A stretch of DNA of 6,167 bases. It comes from Lachnospiraceae bacterium UBA3802. GTDB lineage: Bacteria; Bacillota; Clostridia; Lachnospirales; Lachnospiraceae. Made by a program: the position numbers and the translations under genes. The notes beneath the pieces were generated by a model. It was not told where the DNA came from and searched no databases. It was given only the letters and a program-made list of their open reading frames with translations. Positions within the stretch are counted from its first letter, which is position 1. Each line of letters begins with the position of its first letter. Of the stretch, positions 1 through 5,237 are shown in pieces. The DNA is taken from contig DFEM01000158.1 of assembly GCA_002369155.1 (NCBI GenBank), forward strand, positions 1 to 6,167, given 5' to 3'.

Positions 1-24
1 AGGGTTCGAGCCCCTGATCGCGCA
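1..24 (+). tRNA. tRNA 3' end (partial, identity uncertain)
   Basis: The window opens inside a T arm. AGGG, the 7-nt loop TTCGAGC and CCCCTG... fit a T stem of (C)AGGG paired with CCCTG, followed by a 7-nt acceptor strand ATCGCGC and discriminator A24. No CCA is encoded, so it would have to be added after transcription. The missing 5' acceptor strand should read GCGCGAT. A GCGCG-type acceptor with A73 would suit a leucine or arginine tRNA, but the anticodon lies outside the window and the identity is not decided. The D arm, anticodon arm and first T-stem base are missing. Confidence 0.75.
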
Positions 25-26
25 TT

Positions 27-77
27 AAGTATCAATTTTGTGGACGTAGGAGCCATGGGGTTGGTGCTTATTTTTTT
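27..77 (+). terminator. possible intrinsic terminator after the left tRNA
   Basis: A 9-bp stem AAGTATCAA (27-35) / TTGGTGCTT (61-69), with two G-U pairs, is followed by A70 and seven T (71-77). The 25-nt loop is long for an intrinsic terminator and contains a small GTGG/CCAT hairpin at 40-43/53-56. The location between a tRNA and a protein gene fits. If it is not a terminator, the tRNA transcript would continue into the next gene. Confidence 0.4.
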
Positions 78-92
78 ATACGGAGGGTTATT

Positions 93-548
93 ATGAACAG
101 AAGAGAAAAAGCAATGAATTATTTCAAAGAGGGATATAACTGCGCTCAGGCCGTTGTTCTCGCTTATTCGGATTTGCTTGAAATGGACGAATCAACTCTT
201 GCGAAACTATCTTCATCTTTCGGAGGCGGATTCGGCAGAATGAGGGAAATATGCGGAAGCGTAAGCGGTATGGGAATGGTTCTCGGTCTTCTCTACGGTT
301 ATGACGATTCTTCTTCAAAAGAAGAAAAGGCCGCACACTATGAAAGAATTCAGGAAGTGGCACGTGCCTTTGAAGAAAAGAACGGTTCGATAGTCTGCAG
401 AGAGCTTCTCTCACTTTCGCAAAAACACGATTCCCCGACACCTGAAGCAAGAACCGAGAGTTATTACAAAAAACGTCCTTGCGTCGAGCTTGTGGGAGAT
501 TCAGCCGAGATACTTGAAGAATACATTTCAAAACATCCGTACAAATAA
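93..548 (+). CDS. C_GCAxxG_C_C family redox-type protein
   Basis: This 151-residue soluble protein matches the C_GCAxxG_C_C family, which is described as putatively redox-active and has no well-defined reaction. The family pattern is visible throughout. GYNCAQAV holds C17 near the N terminus, FGGGFGRMREICGSVSGMG holds the glycine-rich stretch and C54, and single cysteines follow at C102 (VCREL) and C130 (RPCVEL). The length is normal and there is no signal peptide or membrane segment, so it is cytoplasmic. The ATG at 93 is supported by a strong ribosome binding site (GGAGG at 82-86, 6 nt before the ATG). It stands alone, with a tRNA upstream and a convergent antiporter gene downstream. No convincing promoter is visible between tRNA and ATG. 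Family assignment is firm. A role in disulfide, metal or cluster chemistry is inferred from the cysteines only. Confidence 0.9.
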   Translation: MNRREKAMNYFKEGYNCAQAVVLAYSDLLEMDESTLAKLSSSFGGGFGRMREICGSVSGMGMVLGLLYGYDDSSSKEEKAAHYERIQEVARAFEEKNGSIVCRELLSLSQKHDSPTPEARTESYYKKRPCVELVGDSAEILEEYISKHPYK

Positions 549-573
549 AAAAGCATCCTTCGGGATGCTTTTT
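549..573. terminator. bidirectional intrinsic terminator, UUCG loop
   Basis: A 10-bp stem AAAAGCATCC (549-558) / GGATGCTTTT (563-572) is capped by a C-UUCG-G tetraloop. It begins immediately after the stop codon of the redox-family gene and ends 4 bp before the stop of the convergent antiporter gene. A-rich and T-rich flanks let it work in both directions, so it probably closes both transcription units. Confidence 0.9.
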
Positions 574-576
574 ATT

Positions 577-1653
577 TTAAAATACAAACTGGAATACACA
601 AAACGCTGCATAAAGTATTAATAGTGTTACGCCCTGCCATCTGTAAAGTTTTCCTTTTACGAGTGCGGGTAATGTAAGGAAAAGCATTACGAAAATCATT
701 AAAGGAATATCCACTACCAAAGATGAATTAAGGCCTGTATTCAAAAATACTTTTTCGCTCGGAACCTGAAAAGGTTTAATCGTAATTGCAAGACCGCTTA
801 CCAAAACGAGATTGAAAAGATTGGCGCCGATGATATTTCCAAGTGAGAGCGAACCGTGTCCTTTGATAAGTGAAGTTATTGCGGTTACAAGTTCGGGAAG
901 CGATGTACCGAGTGCAACCACCGTAAGAGCGATAACGGAATCGGGAACACCGATTTTCTTTGCAATAATTGTTCCGTTGTCTACAAGAAGCGTTGCGCCA
1001 AACGCAATTATGGCTGCTCCGAACACAAGAAGAATAATTGCGGTAATAACAGGCATGCTTTCTTTTTCTTCTTTATCGCCGTCTTCTTCCTTTGGTGCTC
1101 CTTTTTTGTTTCTTTTAAGTGCAGTAGCCACGGTCAAAGACATATATACGACAAACATAAGCAGGAGAACAATTCCCGTCACTCTGCTGAAGTTGCCGGT
1201 AACATAAGCCGTGAATGTATAAAGTCCTGCTGCCGAGAAGAAGAATGCAACAGGAACTATAAGTGATTTTCTGTCTGCTTTTGCAGGCTTTACCGCAAGG
1301 GTAATCGCCGCTATCAGCGAAACATTGCATATGATGGAACCGATCGCATTTCCGTAAGACATGGCTCCGTTTCCTTTTGCTGCCGCCTGTGCGGATACCA
1401 TAACCTCGGGAAGCGTTGTACCGATTGAAACTACAGTCGCACCGATGAGAATCTCAGGTACCTTAAACTTTTCCGCTATTGCACTCGCGCCGTCTACAAA
1501 CCAGTCTCCTCCTTTTATAAGAAGAAATAATCCTACCGCAAACAAAGCAAGCGCCGGAAGAAGTGCAGTTATTTCAAACTTGGCATTTACTATAAAACAT
1601 GCAAGTCCGAAAACAAAAAGCACAATGACAAAAATCACCTTTTTGTTTTTCAT
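577..1653 (-). CDS. CaCA-family calcium/sodium antiporter (YrbG-like)
   Basis: This 358-residue integral membrane protein has about 11 hydrophobic segments. It belongs to the Ca2+/cation antiporter superfamily, whose members usually exchange Ca2+ for Na+ or H+ across the cytoplasmic membrane. The two hallmark alpha repeats are clear. Repeat 1 has GTTLPE at 78-83 and GNAIGSIICN at 101-110. Repeat 2 has GTSLPE at 249-254 and GNIIGANLFN at 272-281. E83 and E254 are the expected central ion-binding glutamates. A charged hydrophilic linker at about 179-199, rich in K, E and D, separates the halves. It is somewhat longer than the roughly 325 residues of E. coli YrbG, mainly through the N terminus and linker. 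The start has an AAGAAGG ribosome binding site about 7 nt upstream. The gene follows the chemoreceptor gene on the same strand after 19 bp and has no visible promoter of its own, so it is probably cotranscribed. Substrate specificity is not determined by sequence here. Confidence 0.92.
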   Translation of the reverse strand: MKNKKVIFVIVLFVFGLACFIVNAKFEITALLPALALFAVGLFLLIKGGDWFVDGASAIAEKFKVPEILIGATVVSIGTTLPEVMVSAQAAAKGNGAMSYGNAIGSIICNVSLIAAITLAVKPAKADRKSLIVPVAFFFSAAGLYTFTAYVTGNFSRVTGIVLLLMFVVYMSLTVATALKRNKKGAPKEEDGDKEEKESMPVITAIILLVFGAAIIAFGATLLVDNGTIIAKKIGVPDSVIALTVVALGTSLPELVTAITSLIKGHGSLSLGNIIGANLFNLVLVSGLAITIKPFQVPSEKVFLNTGLNSSLVVDIPLMIFVMLFLTLPALVKGKLYRWQGVTLLILYAAFCVFQFVF

Positions 1654-1672
1654 TTTTTAACCTTCTTTATAA

Positions 1673-3751
1673 TTATTCAACTCTGAACAAAGATATCTCT
1701 TTCTTAAGTTCATCCATATTTTCATTAAGCAAATCGGATACCTTATCAAGATGTTCAATGTTTTCGAGAAGTTTGTCAAATATATCACTCATGTTCTCGG
1801 CGCTTTCACTGTTCTCTTCGATAAGTGCCGTGATATTCTGAATCGATGCCGCAGTTTCTCTTGAATCTCCGGTGACTTTATCTGTAGTTATTATGATCTT
1901 GCGAAGTTCTTTTACAAGCTCTTCCATCTGAGTGCTCATCTGAGCGAATATTTCAATAATATCCTCTACCATTGCAGTCTGCGCTGCCACGGTTTCTTCA
2001 GCAATCCTTGCACTCTTGACCGTATCGGCTGTCTGAAGGGAAATGGAGTCGACTTTGTTTCTGATTTCTCCGACCGCCTCTGCGGAGTTATCTGCAAGTT
2101 TACGGATTTCTTCAGCCACTACCGAGAATCCTCTTCCGCTCTCGCCGGCTCTTGCCGCTTCGATATATGCATTCAAAGAGAGCAGATTGGTCTGATCCGA
2201 TATTTCATTAATTGTGTCCGCAAATTCGGAAATAATATCGGTCTCGGATTTTAAAGCCAAAACATCGCTTGAAACATTCGATACGATTTCATCGGTTTCT
2301 TTTGCTTTTTCGCCGAGAGTAATGACATTTTGTCTGGCGTTTTCGATTAGTTTATGCGTCTTTGCGACAAATCTTTCGACCTCTGTGATTACATCCCCGA
2401 CATTGGTCATGCCGAGTTCAAGGTTGGAAGTTTTTTCAACGCAGACCTGAATGTATTTGCTCTGCTCTTCCATGCCCTTTCTCATATTGGCAATCGAGCC
2501 CTGTATCGTATCCGAATACTCGATTATGGTATCAGAAGTATTCTTTACTTCATCGCTTGTTTCGTCAAGTACGCCATATGCCCCGTTAACCTTGTCTACA
2601 AGTTTTCTGGTATTGGAAATCATATGGTTGGTGCAATCCGCAAGCTGTGAAAATTCATCATTTCCGAAAGCCCTGACTTTAACCGTCAAATCTCCGCCCG
2701 ATACATCGGTTAACTTGCCGGTAATCTGAGCCATGTTTTTCTGGATACTGCTTATAACTCCGATTCCGATAACAATCACAAGAATCATGGAAATCAAAAC
2801 CATGATTGTCGTAAAGGTTCTGATGGATGACACCTGACCCGTAATAGCCTTACTTGGTATAAGCGCGCAGACGGTAAATGTCGAATCCTCATTTTTCGAA
2901 TACATGCATAAGTATTTTTGTCCGTTAAAACGAACATCAACAGAACCGTTCATTTCTTCGCTTTGACTTATCGACTCATAAAAATCGCTTCCGGCAAATA
3001 CTTTTCCTTCTTCCGGCAATACCGAAGTCGCGCCTTCGGGAAGATTTTCGTATACAACTTCATTGCCGTTTTCCGTAACAACACCGATTATGGAATTGTC
3101 GGCAAGTTCGATATCTTCAAGCAAAGAAGAAAATCCTTCGATTCCTTCATCTATAACGACTATGTATTGTTTGTTTAAAGACTGAACCTGATACGATCTT
3201 AATGTCTCATAACTTTTAAGCGAAAGCTTTGAATCGATGACCTCGTGTCTGTCAATCCAGCTTTTAAGTTTCTTTTTGCCCTGCATTTCAGCGCTTTCCA
3301 TATACTCAGCCATGAATCCGTCAATAGAACCCTTTCCGGAATCAAAATGCTGCGTCGTCATTACCAGATAGCCGCTGTTTGGAATTATATGAATATTGTA
3401 AATAAGGTCATTGCTTTTTTTCGAAGAAGTGATTTCGGATGTAACCTTCTTCTTTATGGCAGCGGCTTCATCGCTTTCGTACGAGCCGAAATAATATCCG
3501 TTAATCTCCGAATCCAGGGCAAGAGTATTCGCCGTGGTTTCGATAAAAGTATCGCCGAGTTCGACATATTCGTTAACCATCGAAAGAGTTTCCTCGATGG
3601 ATGTTTTATAACTGTTGGTAATCCCCTTCACAGCTCTGCTGTAAGAAGACACTCCTATAATCACCATAAAAAAAATGGGAATAGCCAGATTGAAAGCTAA
3701 TTTCATCCCCAATTTGATTTTAGGTTTTCCGTTATTGTTTTTTGCGCCCAT
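1673..3751 (-). CDS. methyl-accepting chemotaxis protein
   Basis: This 692-residue transmembrane chemoreceptor should pass ligand signals to CheA/CheW. TM1 is at about 18-38 and TM2 at about 313-335. The extracellular region between them, about 275 residues, is of the size expected for a double-Cache sensor, but I see no diagnostic ligand motif. A HAMP linker spans about 336-388 ([27 protein letters not shown]). The rest is a long coiled-coil hairpin with its tip around EAARAGE at 531-537, inside the conserved block from [14 protein letters not shown] to [13 protein letters not shown]. Arms of roughly 146 and 158 residues point to a long signalling domain. There is no C-terminal CheR-tethering pentapeptide, and the protein ends LFRVE. 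The ATG at 3751 has a GGGG ribosome binding site 7 nt upstream and a positively charged N terminus before TM1. It heads a probable two-gene operon with the antiporter. The ligand is unknown. Confidence 0.95.
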   Translation of the reverse strand: MGAKNNNGKPKIKLGMKLAFNLAIPIFFMVIIGVSSYSRAVKGITNSYKTSIEETLSMVNEYVELGDTFIETTANTLALDSEINGYYFGSYESDEAAAIKKKVTSEITSSKKSNDLIYNIHIIPNSGYLVMTTQHFDSGKGSIDGFMAEYMESAEMQGKKKLKSWIDRHEVIDSKLSLKSYETLRSYQVQSLNKQYIVVIDEGIEGFSSLLEDIELADNSIIGVVTENGNEVVYENLPEGATSVLPEEGKVFAGSDFYESISQSEEMNGSVDVRFNGQKYLCMYSKNEDSTFTVCALIPSKAITGQVSSIRTFTTIMVLISMILVIVIGIGVISSIQKNMAQITGKLTDVSGGDLTVKVRAFGNDEFSQLADCTNHMISNTRKLVDKVNGAYGVLDETSDEVKNTSDTIIEYSDTIQGSIANMRKGMEEQSKYIQVCVEKTSNLELGMTNVGDVITEVERFVAKTHKLIENARQNVITLGEKAKETDEIVSNVSSDVLALKSETDIISEFADTINEISDQTNLLSLNAYIEAARAGESGRGFSVVAEEIRKLADNSAEAVGEIRNKVDSISLQTADTVKSARIAEETVAAQTAMVEDIIEIFAQMSTQMEELVKELRKIIITTDKVTGDSRETAASIQNITALIEENSESAENMSDIFDKLLENIEHLDKVSDLLNENMDELKKEISLFRVE

Positions 3752-3758
3752 TTTATTA

Positions 3759-3762
3759 CCCC
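3759..3762 (-). promoter_or_regulatory. ribosome binding site of the chemoreceptor gene
   Basis: On the minus strand GGGG, within GCGGGG, lies 7 nt before the ATG at 3751. It is a short but correctly spaced Shine-Dalgarno element and supports this start. Confidence 0.6.
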
Positions 3763-3822
3763 GCTTAACAAGTGATTTTCGTATCGATTAACCTATCACC
3801 GCAAGTGTATCCCCGTACAATG

Positions 3823-3851
3823 ATTATAAGGGATTTCGCCTTTTTATTCAA
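3823..3851 (-). promoter_or_regulatory. sigma-A promoter of the chemoreceptor-antiporter operon
   Basis: On the minus strand there is a perfect -10 TATAAT (3828-3823) and a -35 TTGAAT (3851-3846, 4 of 6 to consensus), separated by exactly 17 bp. Transcription would start near 3816, giving a leader of about 65 nt before the ATG at 3751. A weak GTGAT/ATCAC pairing (in 3774-3798) is present in the leader, but nothing recognisable as a riboswitch. No flagellar sigma-28 type promoter (TAAA-N15-GCCGATAA) is seen. Confidence 0.75.
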
Positions 3852-3874
3852 TATTACTTATTTGGCAAAAAATG

Positions 3875-3890
3875 TTTTATATATGTAAAA
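3875..3890. promoter_or_regulatory. near-palindrome, candidate operator of the DtxR-type gene
   Basis: TTTTATATATGTAAAA is a 16-bp inverted repeat with a single mismatched symmetric pair. It sits in the -35 region of the putative promoter of the metal-dependent regulator, where autorepression would be expected. It does not resemble the known DtxR or MntR boxes closely, and low-complexity AT palindromes arise by chance in such spacers. Confidence 0.3.
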
Positions 3891-3894
3891 ACTG

Positions 3895-3903
3895 TGATAT
3901 TAT
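3895..3903 (+). promoter_or_regulatory. extended -10 promoter of the DtxR-type gene
   Basis: TGATATTAT reads as an extended -10 (TG-n-TATTAT, 5 of 6 to TATAAT). No good -35 lies 17 bp upstream, where the sequence is TTTTAT at 3875-3880. Initiation near 3910 would leave a leader of about 30 nt containing the ribosome binding site. This element is also the reason not to use the in-frame GTG at 3894 as the start codon. Confidence 0.5.
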
Positions 3904-3926
3904 TTAAAAGACGTAAACAACTGACA

Positions 3927-3931
3927 GGGGG
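3927..3931 (+). promoter_or_regulatory. ribosome binding site deciding the start of the DtxR-type gene
   Basis: GGGGG within CAGGGGGAA lies 7 nt before the ATG at 3939. It selects that ATG over the in-frame GTG at 3894, which has no such element and falls inside the promoter. Confidence 0.75.
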
Positions 3932-3938
3932 AACAAAT

Positions 3939-4316
3939 ATGGCTTTATACGAATCAGGAGAAATGTACCTCGAAACCATTCTCGTTTTATACAAAAGAGG
4001 ATTGGAGAGAGTTCGTGCAATAGATATTGTCAAGGAAATGAATTTTTCCAAGCCAAGCGTAAGTATCGCACTTTCGAATCTTAAAAAAGAAGGCTATGTA
4101 ACAGTCGATGCAAACGGAACCGTCGAACTTACCGACAGCGGCTCAAAGGTTGCAAAGAAAATCTACGAACGCCACGTCATCTTAAGCCAGCTGCTCACAG
4201 ATATAGGCGTTCCGGAAAAAATCGCTTCCGAAGATGCATGCAAGATAGAGCACGTTATCTCTGATGAAACATTTAAGGTACTCAAAAAACATTACAAGAA
4301 CAGAAATTCTAATTAA
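3939..4316 (+). CDS. DtxR/MntR-family metal-dependent transcriptional regulator
   Basis: This 125-residue cytoplasmic repressor of the DtxR/MntR family binds DNA when loaded with Fe2+ or Mn2+. The winged helix-turn-helix is at about 1-72: SGEMYLETI at the N terminus, recognition region FSKPSVSIALSNLKKEGYV, wing TVDANGTVELTDSG. A dimerisation/metal domain follows at about 73-125. There is no C-terminal SH3-like domain, so the architecture is MntR-like and slightly shorter than the 142 residues of B. subtilis MntR. By motif alignment the primary metal-site residues are M9, C101, E104 and H105, matching M10, C102, E105 and H106 of DtxR rather than the Asp-containing MntR site. Of the DtxR ancillary site H79 is kept, but E83 and H98 correspond to serines. 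The start at 3939 is set by the GGGGG ribosome binding site. No metal transporter lies adjacent, so the target genes are elsewhere or unknown. Confidence 0.88.
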   Translation: MALYESGEMYLETILVLYKRGLERVRAIDIVKEMNFSKPSVSIALSNLKKEGYVTVDANGTVELTDSGSKVAKKIYERHVILSQLLTDIGVPEKIASEDACKIEHVISDETFKVLKKHYKNRNSN

Positions 4317-4320
4317 TTCA

Positions 4321-4349
4321 AATAAAAGCACCCAACGGGTGCTTTTATT
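4321..4349. terminator. bidirectional intrinsic terminator
   Basis: A perfect 13-bp stem AATAAAAGCACCC (4321-4333) / GGGTGCTTTTATT (4337-4349) has a 3-nt AAC loop. It lies 4 bp after the stop of the DtxR-type gene and 33 bp after the higA stop on the opposite strand. A/T tracts on both sides allow it to end both converging transcripts. Confidence 0.9.
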
Positions 4350-4382
4350 ATTCACCAAGCGCCTTTGGAGCCTTGATTTATC

Positions 4383-4664
4383 TTACCTTTCAGGAAATGG
4401 TATTACATTCTTAGGTTCATTTTTATACGCATTCCATATTGTTAATTTCTGCTGCATATCCATCCAACTCTCAACCGATGTATTGGTGGCTTTGCTTATT
4501 CTGATGGCCATATCGGGGCTTAATGCCGATTTTTCATTTATGAATTCAGACAATGCTTTTCTGCTTACACCCAGCATCCTTGCAGTTTCCGTAACAGATA
4601 AATTTAAAGGCTTCATCACATCTTCCCGAAAAACTGCTCCGGGATGTGTCGGTTTTCTTCTCAT
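4383..4664 (-). CDS. higA: HigA-family antitoxin (XRE-type HTH)
   Basis: This 93-residue antitoxin of a type II HigBA module binds and neutralises HigB and should repress its own operon. Family features are the N-terminal RKPTHPGAVFREDVMKPL (HPG motif at 7-9), a helix-turn-helix at about 22-62 (SVTETARMLGVSRKALSEF, then SPDMAIRISKAT), and a C-terminal segment SVESWMDMQQKLTIW that matches the family's SPEFWLNLQ..YDLW pattern. The length is typical. It is second in the operon, 9 bp after the toxin stop, in the toxin-first order usual for hig loci. Its GAGGA ribosome binding site overlaps the toxin stop codon, which suggests translational coupling. No separate antitoxin promoter is evident. Confidence 0.93.
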   Translation of the reverse strand: MRRKPTHPGAVFREDVMKPLNLSVTETARMLGVSRKALSEFINEKSALSPDMAIRISKATNTSVESWMDMQQKLTIWNAYKNEPKNVIPFPER

Positions 4665-4670
4665 ACTTAT

Positions 4671-4675
4671 TCCTC
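4671..4675 (-). promoter_or_regulatory. ribosome binding site of higA overlapping the higB stop
   Basis: On the minus strand GAGGA lies 6 nt before the higA ATG and shares bases with the higB TGA stop (4676-4674). Ribosomes ending on the toxin frame would be placed to restart on the antitoxin frame. Confidence 0.7.
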
Positions 4676-4952
4676 AATGATAATCCAAATAATCCACCAA
4701 GTAGGCATCTTTGTCCTTAAAATAGAATATTACTCTCCAATTTCCGTTTACAGTTACAGACCACATTATTTGTTTGTCACCTTTAAGTTGATGCAATCTG
4801 TACCCCGGCAAATTCATATCCAGCGCAGATGTGCTTGAATCAAGCCTGTCCAGTATTCTGGCCAGTTTCGGAGCATGTTCAGGCAGTATTCCTTTTTTTG
4901 ATCCCGTTTCAAAGAACTCTTTTAGTCCTTTGTGATTAAATGATCTTATCAC
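4674..4952 (-). CDS. higB: HigB-family toxin (RelE/ParE fold mRNA interferase)
   Basis: This is a 92-residue toxin of the HigB branch of the RelE superfamily, which cleaves mRNA on the ribosome. Starting at the GTG at 4952 (protein begins (M)IRSFNHKGLKEFFETG) it has the same length as my recollection of Proteus vulgaris HigB. It also keeps the residues I associate with its active site at the same numbers: H54, K57, R73, D90, Y91 and the terminal H92. Other family blocks are NLPGYRLHQLKGD (47-59) and WSVTVNGNWRVIF (64-76). The open frame continues upstream to TTG codons at 4982-4985, but the 11 extra residues have no family match. The chosen GTG lacks a strong Shine-Dalgarno (only CGGG 8 nt upstream). 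A good promoter overlaps it in a way that conflicts with this start. The frame is intact, so the toxin is probably active. Its partner higA follows after 9 bp. Confidence 0.9.
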   Translation of the reverse strand: MIRSFNHKGLKEFFETGSKKGILPEHAPKLARILDRLDSSTSALDMNLPGYRLHQLKGDKQIMWSVTVNGNWRVIFYFKDKDAYLVDYLDYH

Positions 4953-4954
4953 AA
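4930..4954. repeat. inverted repeat across the higB start
   Basis: TTGTGAT (4930-4936) and ATCACAA (4948-4954) form a 7-bp inverted repeat separated by 11 bp. It covers the GTG start and first codons of higB and touches the -10 element. It could be a second antitoxin operator, an mRNA hairpin occluding the start, or chance. Confidence 0.45.
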
Positions 4955-4982
4955 GTGTAACCCGTAACGTTACGCGTGTCAA
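4954..4982 (-). promoter_or_regulatory. putative higBA promoter
   Basis: On the minus strand a perfect -35 TTGACA (4982-4977) and a -10 TACACT (4959-4954, 4 of 6 to consensus) are spaced by exactly 17 bp. The spacer carries a perfect palindrome. Initiation would be expected near 4947, just downstream of the GTG start of higB, so either the start codon, the -10 assignment or the initiation site differs from the simple prediction. Confidence 0.55.
4963..4974. promoter_or_regulatory. palindromic candidate HigA operator
   Basis: CGTAACGTTACG is a perfect 12-bp palindrome lying wholly between the -35 and -10 elements of the putative higBA promoter. A dimeric antitoxin bound there would block RNA polymerase, matching the known autorepression of hig operons. 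The assignment rests on position and symmetry only. Confidence 0.5.
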
Positions 4983-5053
4983 CAAACAAATATGTGAATG
5001 ACAGAATAAACGTTCTTTCTTGATTGGTATTCGATTGTTCTCAATAGCGGAAA

Positions 5054-5079
5054 TATTAGATTCAGAACAAAATCTAATA
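5054..5079. repeat. perfect 9-bp inverted repeat
   Basis: TATTAGATT (5054-5062) and AATCTAATA (5071-5079) form a perfect stem with an 8-nt loop. It is AT-rich with no following T tract, so it is not a standard terminator. It could be an operator or a small RNA structure. Function unknown. Confidence 0.5.
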
Positions 5080-5179
5080 AACAGAGGTATATCGCATAAA
5101 TATATTACTAAAGATTTACTAATAATACAACATACAATATGAAATGCCTTTCGAGTATAATATTAAAGTCAAACGGCAG

Positions 5180-5209
5180 TTGGACGTAAAAATGAATCGG
5201 GTGTATCAT
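5180..5209 (+). promoter_or_regulatory. candidate promoter of the HAD phosphatase gene
   Basis: TATCAT (5204-5209, 5 of 6 to the -10 consensus) lies 18 bp after TTGGAC (5180-5185), a weak -35. A transcript from near 5216 would give a leader of about 22 nt. A competing option is the perfect TATAAT at 5156-5161, which has only TACAAT (5133-5138) 17 bp upstream. Confidence 0.4.
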
Positions 5210-5237
5210 AATTAAAAATACAAAAGGAAGCGAAATA

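Larger units (their letters stand above)
4986..5237. other. AT-rich divergent intergenic spacer
   Basis: This stretch between the divergent higB and HAD phosphatase genes shows no protein gene with a ribosome binding site and family resemblance. Visible features are a 9-bp hairpin at 5054-5079, a direct repeat of TTACTAA at 5105-5111 and 5116-5122, an isolated perfect TATAAT at 5156-5161, and a candidate promoter at 5180-5209 for the phosphatase gene. Confidence 0.6.

Noticed and set aside
124..531. Minus-strand open frame opposite the redox-family gene
   Set aside because: It lies wholly antisense to a recognised gene and its translation has no family features.
3245..3700. Plus-strand open frame of 151 codons inside the chemoreceptor gene
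   Set aside because: It is a shadow of the sensor-domain coding region and has no independent start signals or homology.
3752..3816. Possible cyclic-di-GMP or other riboswitch in the chemoreceptor leader
   Set aside because: The 65-nt leader is short and only a weak 5-6 bp pairing is visible. None of the conserved GEMM-type sequence blocks are present.
3894..3938. In-frame upstream extension of the DtxR-type protein from a GTG at 3894
   Set aside because: It has no ribosome binding site, falls inside the extended -10 element, and adds 15 residues before the conserved SGEMYLETI region. The ATG at 3939 has GGGGG at the right distance.
4953..4985. Longer HigB starting at a TTG at 4985 or 4982
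   Set aside because: The extra residues have no family similarity and the codons overlap the TTGACA element. The GTG at 4952 gives the exact family length and residue numbering.
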